The notes under the pieces: generated by a model
What the model was told of the DNA's origin: nothing
The model's database searches: none
What the model saw: only the letters and a program-made list of their open reading frames with translations
Position numbers and translations under genes: made by a program
Shown here: positions 56,362 through 64,000 of the stretch, piece after piece
How the letters are laid out: each line of letters begins with the position of its first letter
Position numbering within the stretch: position 1 is the stretch's first letter
Assembly (NCBI GenBank): GCA_900539655.1
Contig: UQCR01000003.1
Span: 62,001 to 126,000 of the forward strand
Length of the DNA stretch: 64,000 nt
Source of the DNA: an uncultured Robinsoniella sp.
GTDB lineage: Bacteria; Bacillota; Clostridia; Lachnospirales; Lachnospiraceae
Direction of reading: 5' to 3'

Positions 56362-58527
56362 ATGTTTAAAATTTTTAAGTATCTAAAGAAATCAGCAGGG
56401 ATAATACTGGTAATTGTCCTGTTGCTGTTCCTTCAGGCTTATTGTGATTTATCGCTGCCTGATTATACTTCGAAGATTGTAAATGTGGGAATACAGCAAA
56501 ATGGTATTGAAGATGCTGTTGCAGATACCATACGCGGGGAAACCATGGATAAACTGTTTATCTTTATGGATGAGAACGACGTGAATCTGGTGAAAGAGAA
56601 TTATACACTGGAAAATGACATGTGGTCACTTAATAAGGTAAATAAAGAAACAAGAGAGCAGTTAAATACGGTTTTTGGAAAGCCAATGCTGATGGTGTAC
56701 GGCCTTACATCGGATTCTGATCAGAGCAAAGAAATTCTGGCTCAGATGAAGCTTCCGGAGGGTACCGATCCGTTTGCCGTATTTGCCCAGATGCCCAAAG
56801 AGCAGATGGATAAAGTTATGGAAGGCATGAGTGAAAAGCTTGATAAGATGCCGGAATCCATTATTACACAGTCATCGATTAACTTTGTGAAAATGGAATA
56901 TGAAGCTCAGGGAATCGATATGGATGGCATGCAGACAAATTATATTCTGAAATCAGGCCTTGTCATGCTGGCATTTGCCCTTACCATTATGATTGCAGCC
57001 GTTCTGGTTACGTTCTTATCCTGCCGGGTAGCAGCATCCTTAAGCCGGGATCTGCGTGAAAAAGTCTTTGAGAAAGTAATTTCTTTTTCCAATGCAGAAT
57101 TTGATAAGTTTTCCACGGCATCTCTGATTACCAGAAGCACCAATGATATTCAGCAGGTGCAGCTGTTGATGACAATGCTGTTTCGTATTGTGCTTTATGC
57201 ACCTATTCTGGGTATTGGGGGTGTGATACATGCTTTGGGTACCAACCGGTCAATGGCGTGGATCATTGCAGTGGCAGTAGGTGCGATTCTGGTGGTGGTG
57301 GGAATCCTTTTCAGTGTTGCCATGCCGAAGTTCCAGTCACTGCAGAAATTAATTGACCGACTGAATCTGGTTTCCAGAGAAATACTTCAGGGTGTTCCTG
57401 TTATCCGTGCTTTTAGTACAGAAAAACATGAGGAAGATCGTTTTGAAACAGCCAACCACAATTTAATGAAGACAAATCTTTTTGTAAACCGTTGTATGAC
57501 GTTTATGATGCCGCTTATGATGTTTATCATGAACGGAATTACAGTATTAATTGTATGGAAGGGTGCAGCAGGCATTGACAGCGGAAATATGCAGGTTGGT
57601 GACCTGATGGCATTTATCCAGTATACCATGATGATAATTATGTCTTTCCTGATGCTTACCATGCTTTCCATTATGCTGCCGAGAGCAAGCGTATCTGCGT
57701 CACGTATTAATGAAGTATTGGCAACGGAAGTAATTCTTCATGATCCGAAAGATCCCAAGAAAGCAGACAGAAGCAAGAAAGGCATCGTTGAATTTAAAAA
57801 TGTTTCCTTTACTTATCCCGAAGCAGAGGAGAGTGTATTATCCAACCTGGACTTTACTGCAAAACCGGGTGAAACAACTGCTATTATCGGAAGTACAGGA
57901 TGCGGCAAGTCTACCCTTGTAAATCTGATTCCCAGATTCTTTGATGTAACAGAGGGCCAGATTCTGGTAGACGGTGTGGATGTCCGCGAATTGAGTCAGC
58001 ACGAACTGCATGATAAAATCGGATATGTACCGCAAAAGGGTGTTCTGTTCTCCGGAACCATAGCTTCAAACCTGCGTTATGGAAAAGAGGACGCAACGGA
58101 TGCAGAGGTTGCAAAAGCAGCTGAAATTGCCCAGGCGTATGATTTTATTCAGGAAAAAGATGATAAATTTGATTCACCGATTGCCCAGGGCGGAACCAAT
58201 GTATCCGGAGGTCAGAAACAGAGACTTTCCATTGCAAGGGCAATTGCTAAAGAACCTGAGATCTATATCTTTGACGATAGTTTCTCAGCACTGGATTACA
58301 AGACCGATGTTGCCCTTCGAGGAGCGTTGAAAAACGAAACGAAAGATGCCACAACCATTATTGTAGCACAGCGTATCAGTACGATTCTCCATGCAGAGCA
58401 GATCATTGTTCTGGATGAAGGCAGAGTAGCAGGTATCGGAACACATCAGGAATTACTGAAAAACTGCGACGTATATTATCAGATTGCAGCATCACAGTTG
58501 TCAAAGGAGGAATTGTCCAATGAGTAA
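56362..58527 (+). CDS. ABC exporter half-transporter, first subunit
   Basis: The 721-aa product has an N-terminal helix, then an unusually long extracytoplasmic/insert region (residues ~35-190, including QMPKEQMDKVMEGMSEKLDKMPE), then five more helices of a type IV exporter fold. A C-terminal ATPase follows (residues ~480-721): Walker A TAIIGSTGCGKSTLVNLIPRF, signature NVSGGQKQRLSIARAI, Walker B IYIFDDSFSALDYKT (Asp at the usual catalytic Glu position) and switch region IVAQRISTI (Gln for His). Those changes mark it as the degenerate site partner of a heterodimeric exporter such as BmrCD/TM287. ATG 56362 behind AGGAG. Confidence 0.93.
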   Translation: MFKIFKYLKKSAGIILVIVLLLFLQAYCDLSLPDYTSKIVNVGIQQNGIEDAVADTIRGETMDKLFIFMDENDVNLVKENYTLENDMWSLNKVNKETREQLNTVFGKPMLMVYGLTSDSDQSKEILAQMKLPEGTDPFAVFAQMPKEQMDKVMEGMSEKLDKMPESIITQSSINFVKMEYEAQGIDMDGMQTNYILKSGLVMLAFALTIMIAAVLVTFLSCRVAASLSRDLREKVFEKVISFSNAEFDKFSTASLITRSTNDIQQVQLLMTMLFRIVLYAPILGIGGVIHALGTNRSMAWIIAVAVGAILVVVGILFSVAMPKFQSLQKLIDRLNLVSREILQGVPVIRAFSTEKHEEDRFETANHNLMKTNLFVNRCMTFMMPLMMFIMNGITVLIVWKGAAGIDSGNMQVGDLMAFIQYTMMIIMSFLMLTMLSIMLPRASVSASRINEVLATEVILHDPKDPKKADRSKKGIVEFKNVSFTYPEAEESVLSNLDFTAKPGETTAIIGSTGCGKSTLVNLIPRFFDVTEGQILVDGVDVRELSQHELHDKIGYVPQKGVLFSGTIASNLRYGKEDATDAEVAKAAEIAQAYDFIQEKDDKFDSPIAQGGTNVSGGQKQRLSIARAIAKEPEIYIFDDSFSALDYKTDVALRGALKNETKDATTIIVAQRISTILHAEQIIVLDEGRVAGIGTHQELLKNCDVYYQIAASQLSKEELSNE

Positions 58528-60361
58528 TGAGAAACACAACAGGGCCCGTGGACCAATGGGACCGGGCGGACATATGGTTCCGGGTGAGAAAGCAAAAGAT
58601 TTTAAAGGAACGATGAAAAAGCTCATAGGATATATGGGCAGATATAAATTCCGGTTTTTGATTATGATGGTTTTTGCCATTGCCAGCACCACATTTGCAA
58701 TCATCGGACCTACAATTTTAGGTAATGCCACAACAGAAATTTTTAACGGATTAATGGGTAAAATCAATGGAACCGGCGGTATTAATTTTGATAAAATCGG
58801 AGAGATTCTCCTTACGCTGCTGGGATTATATGTGATGAGTGCCTGTCTCTCCTTTATACAGGGCTTCATTATGTCGGGTATTTCCAATGATGTGTCCTAT
58901 AATTTGAGAAAAGATATTTCACATAAGATTAACCGTATGCCGATGAAGTACTTTGAAAGCAGAACCACAGGTGAAATTCTCTCCAGAATCACCAATGATG
59001 TGGATACGCTGGGACAGAGTTTAAATCAGAGTGTTACACAGCTGATTACTTCGGTTACCATGCTGATCGGTGTCTTCATCATGATGCTGCGTATCAATAT
59101 CATCATGACAGTCTGTGCCCTGTTAATTCTTCCGATCTCTATGCTGATTATCAGCAGGGTTATGAAGTTTTCACAGAAATTCTTCCAGCAGCAGCAGAAA
59201 TATCTGGGTGATGTTAACGGACAGGTGGAAGAGGTTTACAGTGGTCACAATATTGTAAAAGTATTTAATAAAGAACATTCCGTAGTAACGGAGTTTAAAG
59301 AAACAAACCAGAAATTATATGAATCTGCATGGAAATCCCAGTTCTTTTCCGGAATGATGATGCCTATCATGCAGTTTGTAGGAAACCTGGGGTATGTTAT
59401 GGTTGCACTTCTCGGAGGCTTTTTAGTTATCAAGGGAAGTATTCAGGTAGGACAGATACAGTCTTTCTTCCAGTATATCCGTAACTTTACCCAGCCAATA
59501 CAGCAGATCGCCCAGGTAACCAACATGCTGCAGGCTACGGCAGCGGCATCGGAACGAGTATTTGAGTTCCTGGAGGAAGAGGAAGAAGACCAGAAGGTAG
59601 AGAATCCGGTTCATATCGACCACTTACAGGGGAATGTAGAATTTGACCATGTAAGCTTTGGCTACAATCCGGAGCACATCACAATTCATGATTTCTCAGC
59701 CCATATCAGTGAGGGGCAGAAAATAGCAATTGTAGGACCTACAGGAGCAGGTAAGACCACAATGATTAAGCTTCTGATGCGTTTTTATGACGTCAATACC
59801 GGTTCTATTAAGGTTGATGGCCATGATCTTCGGAATTTCAACAGAAGTGAGCTCCGTGAAATGTTCGGTATGGTATTACAGGATACCTGGCTGTACAATG
59901 GAACAATAATGGAGAATATCCGGTATGGCCGTCTGGGTGCTACCGATGAGGAAGTCATTGAAGCTTCCAAAGCAGCACATGCCCATAACTTTATTAAGAC
60001 GCTGCCGGGTGGATATAACATGGTATTAAATGAGGAGACCAGCAATATATCCCAGGGTCAGAAGCAGTTACTGACCATAGCGAGGGCAATCCTTGCAGAT
60101 CCGAAGATCTTAATCCTGGATGAAGCTACAAGTTCTGTTGATACAAGAACGGAAGTGCGCATTCAAAAAGCGATGGATTTCCTGATGAAGGGACGTACCA
60201 GCTTTGTAATTGCCCACAGATTGTCTACGATTCGTGATGCAGACCTGATACTGTTTATGAAAGACGGTAATATCGTAGAGCAGGGTAACCACGATGAGTT
60301 AATGGCGAAAAACGGATTCTATGCAGATCTGTACAACAGCCAGTTTATAAAAACTGCATAA
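58520..60361 (+). CDS. ABC exporter half-transporter, second subunit
   Basis: The product (613 aa) has a basic Gly/Pro-rich N-terminus, six helices (residues ~40-330) and a C-terminal ATPase (residues ~365-613): Walker A AIVGPTGAGKTTMIKLLMRF, signature NISQGQKQLLTIARAI (Gln in place of the second Gly), Walker B ILILDEATSSVDTRT with canonical Glu, and switch His in FVIAHRLSTI. It supplies the consensus Walker B and switch residues that the first subunit lacks, which confirms a heterodimer. It overlaps the first gene by eight bases behind AAAGGAGGA. Multidrug or peptide export is likely. Confidence 0.94.
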   Translation: MSNEKHNRARGPMGPGGHMVPGEKAKDFKGTMKKLIGYMGRYKFRFLIMMVFAIASTTFAIIGPTILGNATTEIFNGLMGKINGTGGINFDKIGEILLTLLGLYVMSACLSFIQGFIMSGISNDVSYNLRKDISHKINRMPMKYFESRTTGEILSRITNDVDTLGQSLNQSVTQLITSVTMLIGVFIMMLRINIIMTVCALLILPISMLIISRVMKFSQKFFQQQQKYLGDVNGQVEEVYSGHNIVKVFNKEHSVVTEFKETNQKLYESAWKSQFFSGMMMPIMQFVGNLGYVMVALLGGFLVIKGSIQVGQIQSFFQYIRNFTQPIQQIAQVTNMLQATAAASERVFEFLEEEEEDQKVENPVHIDHLQGNVEFDHVSFGYNPEHITIHDFSAHISEGQKIAIVGPTGAGKTTMIKLLMRFYDVNTGSIKVDGHDLRNFNRSELREMFGMVLQDTWLYNGTIMENIRYGRLGATDEEVIEASKAAHAHNFIKTLPGGYNMVLNEETSNISQGQKQLLTIARAILADPKILILDEATSSVDTRTEVRIQKAMDFLMKGRTSFVIAHRLSTIRDADLILFMKDGNIVEQGNHDELMAKNGFYADLYNSQFIKTA

Positions 60362-60380
60362 CTTAAAAACTGCAGAACTT

Positions 60381-60417
60381 AAAAACCCGCCGGCGTTAAC
60401 GCTTCGGCGGGTTTTTT
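60381..60417. terminator. Strong bidirectional terminator
   Basis: AAAACCCGCCG and CGGCGGGTTTT arms around GCGTTAACGCTT, with A run left and T run right. It ends the ABC exporter operon and overlaps the 3' end of the convergent hydrolase gene. Confidence 0.88.
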
Positions 60418-61142
60418 AAAAATGTTAATATCGTTTGATTTGTCTCATCTGCCCATTTACCAAATACAAAATGATTGGCTCCCGGTATGATTTTCACCTG
60501 CGCTTTTGGAATGGAACGTGCAATCAGCCTTGTGTGGCTCTCTTTGATCATGTCGTGCTGTCCTGCGATGACCAGTGAGGGAACCGTGATCTTAGCCAGC
60601 ATTCCGGGATTTATGTGGGGCTCTTTTACCATAAGTCCCAATACGGAGGCATTGTGTAATGCCTTCTTGTCGAATTTAGCTATAAAGGAACACAGGTAAT
60701 AGCCAATGATAATTGGAAACTGCACGGTAAATTTCACACCGGATGGGGACAGGTTGGATCCGGCAAGAACCAGATAGTCTATTTTAAATGTAGAGTTTAA
60801 GGCAATTTCCAGTGCCGCATTAGCCCCGTCACTGAATCCAATCAGTGCGGCATGGTTTACTCCCAGTTTTTGCAGCAGCATAACTGCGTCTTTCGCAATC
60901 TGTTTCAGAGTAATCGTTGTATCAGCAGCCATGGAACGGCCATGTCCCCGGCTGTCCATAGTAATTACCCTGTAATCTTTGGAAAATACTTCTAACTGAC
61001 GCTGAAAACAGGTCCAGTCTTCCCCATTTCCGTGAATGAATAATAAAGTATTTTCATTTTCACTATCGCCATAAATGCGGTAGTAGATTTCGGCATCGTG
61101 AATATTCAGATAGCCGTCTTTTAACGCTTCGATGATAATCAC
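60396..61142 (-). CDS. Alpha/beta hydrolase
   Basis: The 248-aa hydrolase has an HGNGEDW oxyanion segment, the nucleophile elbow GFSDG (Ser ~103), a late Asp in VIAGQHD (residue ~198) and catalytic His in GANHFVFG. It is of the esterase/lactonase-like kind; no substrate can be assigned. No signal peptide. The start is unclear: GTG 61142 overlaps the only ribosome-like AGGAG, and the codons after it are ATT and ATC, so a rare start a few codons in is possible. Confidence 0.9.
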   Translation of the reverse strand: MIIIEALKDGYLNIHDAEIYYRIYGDSENENTLLFIHGNGEDWTCFQRQLEVFSKDYRVITMDSRGHGRSMAADTTITLKQIAKDAVMLLQKLGVNHAALIGFSDGANAALEIALNSTFKIDYLVLAGSNLSPSGVKFTVQFPIIIGYYLCSFIAKFDKKALHNASVLGLMVKEPHINPGMLAKITVPSLVIAGQHDMIKESHTRLIARSIPKAQVKIIPGANHFVFGKWADETNQTILTFLKNPPKR

Positions 61143-61309
61143 TCCTGTTCTGTCTTGATAAGTTCATTATAAGTGATATTTAGAAAAAAGCAATTGGAAA
61201 ATGAAAGGAATTGTAAAAAACAATTGTTCTGATTTTTGAAAGGCAGTATAATAATCAAATACAGAAAAATTCCTGTTAGATATACTTATTCAGGCAGAGG
61301 GGAGTTTAT

Positions 61310-62206
61310 ATGGAATACATACCTGCAAAGACCATAGTTACCAAAACAAAAAGTGCGGATTACTGGTTTGGTATCGATTATAATATGAATATTTACAAAG
61401 GGTGCTGCCATGGCTGCATTTACTGTGACAGCCGTTCGGAGTGTTACCGCATAGATGATTTTGATAAGGTGAGGGCAAAAGAAAATGCACTTCAGATCAT
61501 CCGGGATGATTTACGTAGAAAAGTGAAAACCGGAGTAGTGGGAACAGGAGCTATGAGTGATCCCTATAATCCCTTTGAAAAAAGCCTGATGCTCACCAGA
61601 CATGCGCTGGAACTTGTGGATGCATTTGGTTTTGGTGCTGCAATTGCCACAAAAAGTCCGCTTATTACAAGGGATATCGATATACTGGAGGGGATAAAGG
61701 AGCATTCCCCTGTATTGTGCAAGATTACCGTAACGACGGCGGATGATGAATTATGTAAGAAAATAGAACCTGGGGTGGCGCCTTCGTCCAGCCGTTTTGA
61801 AGCACTGGGAGAGCTTTCGCGGCATGGTATCTTTGCAGGAATCCTGCTGATGCCGGTCCTTCCGTTTATAGAGGACAGTGAAGAAAATATATTGCGTATT
61901 GTACGGCAAACGGCGGAAATGGGTGGTAAGTTTATCTACCCCGCTTTTGGTGTGACCCTGCGCCAGAATCAAAGAGAGTGGTATTTTCAAAAGTTAGAAG
62001 AATTATTTCCGGGTGAAAAACTGGTGGAAAAATATATCAAACGGTTTGGCAGTTATTATGAGTGCAGAAGTCCTAAAGCCAAGAAACTGTGGGGAGTATT
62101 TGCAAATGAATGCGAAAAGTTCTCAATACGTTACAAGATGCAGGATATCATATATGGTTATCAGAAGAACTATCAGGTAACCCAATTGAGTTTGTTTGAC
62201 TTATAA
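61310..62206 (+). CDS. SPL-family radical SAM protein
   Basis: The product (298 aa) has the radical SAM CX3CX2C motif as C32-CHG-C36-IY-C39, a downstream TGAMSDPYNPFE (SAM-binding GGE-like) segment and the LTRHALELVDAFGFGAAIATKSPLITRDIDIL strand-helix. It matches the spore photoproduct lyase-like/Rv2578c-type family. True spore photoproduct lyase repairs UV-damaged spore DNA; this shorter member lacks the N-terminal extension and its substrate is unknown. GGGGAG ribosome site before ATG 61310. Confidence 0.9.
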   Translation: MEYIPAKTIVTKTKSADYWFGIDYNMNIYKGCCHGCIYCDSRSECYRIDDFDKVRAKENALQIIRDDLRRKVKTGVVGTGAMSDPYNPFEKSLMLTRHALELVDAFGFGAAIATKSPLITRDIDILEGIKEHSPVLCKITVTTADDELCKKIEPGVAPSSSRFEALGELSRHGIFAGILLMPVLPFIEDSEENILRIVRQTAEMGGKFIYPAFGVTLRQNQREWYFQKLEELFPGEKLVEKYIKRFGSYYECRSPKAKKLWGVFANECEKFSIRYKMQDIIYGYQKNYQVTQLSLFDL

Positions 62207-62207
62207 A

Positions 62208-62438
62208 GAGGGATCGCAGTTTATGATAGCCACACATTCCCCCATATTGCTTGGGATGCCGGACGCCGGGATCTATTCCTTTGATGACGACAGGGTTTCT
62301 CCTATTTCTTATGAGGATGCAGAGTGTTATCAGGTGATGGAGATGTTTATCAACCACCGCCAGGTAATATTGAACCGATTGCTGTACAGTGAGGATAGAG
62401 AGGCAAGCATGTCCATATATATAGAAGAAACTGTTTAA
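62208..62438 (+). pseudogene. C-terminal remnant of an AAA/ABC-type ATPase
   Basis: From about 62211 the frame reads EGSQFMIATHSPILLGMPDAGIYSFDDDRVSPISYEDAECYQVMEMFINH to a stop at 62438. ATHSP is the switch-histidine block of AAA_21/ABC-type ATPases, and the following residues match their C-terminal ends. Walker A, signature and Walker B are absent; only ~75 residues remain and there is no ribosome site. The join to the SPL gene end looks like a deletion scar. Confidence 0.7.
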
Positions 62439-62655
62439 TAGTAGAAAATCTTTAGCAGAATAAATTTTCAGATGGAAGAAATTCCTCATATAAAAGAAAT
62501 TCTTTGATACAAGTAACTAAAGCAAGATAAAAAAATTCTTTCGAATAAAAATAAAAAAGTTTTTAAAATGCATCCTTTTTCCAATATCATTAGTCTAATG
62601 ATTGTAAACACGTAAAAGTGCGAAAGAAATGCACTTTGAAAAAGGAGGTGTTCCA

Positions 62656-63171
62656 TTGAAGCATCTGGTAATTAAGGCACAGAAAAATGATGAAGAGGCA
62701 TTCATCAAGCTTATGGAATTAAATAAGCAGAGTATGTATAAGATAGCAAAATCTTATCTGCACCACGAGGAAGATATTGCAGATGCCATGCAGGAAACGG
62801 TTTTAAAGTGTTATGAAAAGTTAGAAACATTAAAAGAACCAAGGTATTTTAAAACATGGCTGGTTCGTATTTTGATTAATAACTGCAAGGACATTTTGAG
62901 ACAAAATCAGACATTATGCCTGATGGAGGAGTTTCCTGAACTGGCAGACCCGGATCTGCCCCAGGACAACCTGGAATTTACAGAACTTTTGAATTCCCTG
63001 AATGAGAAGTATCGTACTATCCTGGTCTTATATTATGTGGAGGGTTTTAATACGAGAGAAATTGCAGAACTTCTGGAAATGAATGAGCATACGGTGAAAA
63101 GCCGGTTATTGCGTGCCAGACAAAGCTTTGCAAGGGAGTATCAAAAAGACATTGCATGTGCAGGCAGGTAA
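62656..63171 (+). CDS. ECF-type RNA polymerase sigma factor
   Basis: The 171-aa product has sigma region 2 (EEAFIKLMELNKQSMYKIAKSYLHHEEDIADAMQETVLKCYEKLETLKEPRYFKTWLVRILINNCKDILR) and region 4 (LNSLNEKYRTILVLYYVEGFNTREIAELLEMNEHTVKSRLLRARQSF), linked by a short acidic spacer. It is similar to the SigV-type group. The start is TTG 62656, six bases after AAGGAGGTG. The next gene encodes a membrane protein that is probably its anti-sigma partner. An inverted repeat ATCATTA-GTC-TAATGAT lies at 62586-62602. Confidence 0.94.
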   Translation: MKHLVIKAQKNDEEAFIKLMELNKQSMYKIAKSYLHHEEDIADAMQETVLKCYEKLETLKEPRYFKTWLVRILINNCKDILRQNQTLCLMEEFPELADPDLPQDNLEFTELLNSLNEKYRTILVLYYVEGFNTREIAELLEMNEHTVKSRLLRARQSFAREYQKDIACAGR

Positions 63172-63284
63172 AACCAAAAGATAATCGCGTTCAAACTGTT
63201 GATTAAGGAATGCAAGCCAGATTGCGCGATTCAACGGGATCGAGATGGAAAGAAAAATAAGATAAAGAAAGGATGCCATAATCA

Positions 63285-64000
63285 ATGGAAAAAAATTATT
63301 CGGAAGAAGAAGCTAAGAAAATATTAAATGAAGATATCACAACAACAAAGATCGTAGACCAGAAAATGAATCAGGCATATCAGGAGATACGAAGTAAAAA
63401 AACCGGAAGAGGTAAGCATCGTACTTATAAGAAAGTGGTAGTGGCGGCGGCAGCAGCAGCGCTGATCGCAACAACATCCTTAGTGGCACTGGCGGCTAAT
63501 GGATTTTTCCAAAAGGAAGTAGTGGAGAGCAATGATTCTGTATCATATAAGTTTACGGTTGACTATGAATTAAGCAGTAATAAAATAGATGTGAAGCCGG
63601 GGTATCTGCCGGAAGGGTATACAACTGAATTTGCAGAAAATAAATTCTGTAAAGAGGATAGCTGGGGAAATGGAATTTCCATCATACCGATGAGTACAGC
63701 GGATATCAAACGGATAAACAACGAGTTTTCTGTGGACAAGATTGAAAATGTAGAAAAGACCACGCTAAATGGGATGGAAGCCCATGTCATTACCGTAAAG
63801 GAAGCGGAAAAATACAGAAGGGGAAACTGTGTGCTCCTGTTTAACCCTGAGGATGGTTATGTCATTGAGGTTTGGGGTTATTATGACGTTCCGGTTGATG
63901 AATTAAAGAAAGTGGCAGACCAGCTTAAAATAGAAAAATCTCAGGATGAAACAGTAGCACTCCCGACGGCGGAAGAAGTGGAAAAAGAAAAGGGAATGCA
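63285..64000 (+). CDS. Membrane protein with DUF4367-like domain, probable anti-sigma partner (partial)
   Basis: The window ends inside this gene; 238 residues are visible. A cytoplasmic N-terminus (MEKNYSEEEAKKILNEDITTTKIVDQKMNQAYQEI) is followed by a basic stretch and one membrane helix (VVVAAAAAALIATTSLVALAA, residues ~47-67). An extracytoplasmic part then contains PGYLPEGYTTEF, NGMEAHVIT and a DUF4367-like LLFNPEDGYVIEVWGYYDVPVDELKKVADQLK segment. The layout and position 113 bases after the ECF gene indicate an anti-sigma factor or sensor. An AAAGAAAGGA ribosome site is somewhat far from ATG 63285. Confidence 0.82.
   Translation, partial: MEKNYSEEEAKKILNEDITTTKIVDQKMNQAYQEIRSKKTGRGKHRTYKKVVVAAAAAALIATTSLVALAANGFFQKEVVESNDSVSYKFTVDYELSSNKIDVKPGYLPEGYTTEFAENKFCKEDSWGNGISIIPMSTADIKRINNEFSVDKIENVEKTTLNGMEAHVITVKEAEKYRRGNCVLLFNPEDGYVIEVWGYYDVPVDELKKVADQLKIEKSQDETVALPTAEEVEKEKGM

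Overview
The window looks like the chromosome of a gut-type anaerobic Clostridia, most probably a Lachnospiraceae. It has low to moderate GC, AGGAGG-type ribosome binding sites nearly everywhere and many TTGACA-N17-TATAAT promoters. It carries a clostridial-order Rnf operon (..GEAB), a GGGtGRT/NifU-like pair, choline-binding-type cell-wall repeats, a GH120 beta-xylosidase, PadR and MerR regulators and several ABC export modules. There is no rRNA and no clear prophage. One tRNA (Pro, GGG) is present.

Layout. 1-2.5 kb: 3' end of the Rnf complex (rnfG partial, rnfE, rnfA, rnfB). 2.6-6.2 kb: AraC regulator, a secreted cell-wall-binding repeat protein and L-rhamnose isomerase. 6.2-8.2 kb: GntR(YtrA-like)-ABC operon with its own operator. 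8.3-11.1 kb (minus): ApbE flavin transferase lipoprotein and a NarL-type two-component system, divergent from an ABC-2 exporter (11.3-14.6 kb). 14.8-17.0 kb: PadR-DUF1700-DUF4097 operon behind a perfect palindromic operator. 17-19.6 kb: glycosyltransferase, CmpB-like membrane protein, MerR. 19.9-21.6 kb: NifU-like scaffold plus GGGtGRT protein. 21.7-22.7 kb: zeta-toxin module between two related terminators, then a decayed Ig-like surface protein. 23.1-28.9 kb: xyloside locus (GPH symporter, GH120, divergent AraC) and a WYL regulator. 29-31.7 kb: accessory stretch with a proline-rich protein encoded by a 9-bp tandem array that is open on both strands, a 45-aa membrane protein and a helicase-associated-domain-only protein.

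32-37.2 kb: BceRS/BceAB-like two-component plus ABC module, preceded by a structured repeat that recurs at 41.15 kb and perhaps 37.2 kb. 37.3-42.5 kb: Cys-rich small protein, cupin, membrane MerR plus membrane MutS-like ATPase, DUF6472, YbjQ family and two tiny minus-strand ORFs. 42.5-44.2 kb: amidase-SPOR protein, CBS protein. 44.4-50.5 kb: branched-chain amino acid genes (ilvH, ilvC, leuC, leuD) interrupted by a LysR gene coupled to a class-A-beta-lactamase-like surface protein. 50.7-54.5 kb: AEC transporter, VOC protein, PEBP lipoprotein, and a PadR regulator divergent from a FetAB-type ABC pair. 54.7-55.7 kb: tRNA-Pro and mntP under a yybP-ykoY (Mn2+) riboswitch. 55.7-60.4 kb: MarR plus heterodimeric ABC exporter with paired operators. 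60.4-64 kb: alpha/beta hydrolase, SPL-family radical SAM protein, AAA-ATPase remnant, and an ECF sigma factor with a membrane partner cut by the window end.

Much of the window consists of small regulator-plus-exporter cassettes of the kind used for drug and antimicrobial-peptide sensing. These are set among core energy (Rnf), Fe-S and amino acid genes. The least explained items are the structured intergenic repeat, the two-strand tandem array, the MerR/MutS-like membrane pair and the NifU/GGGtGRT pair.
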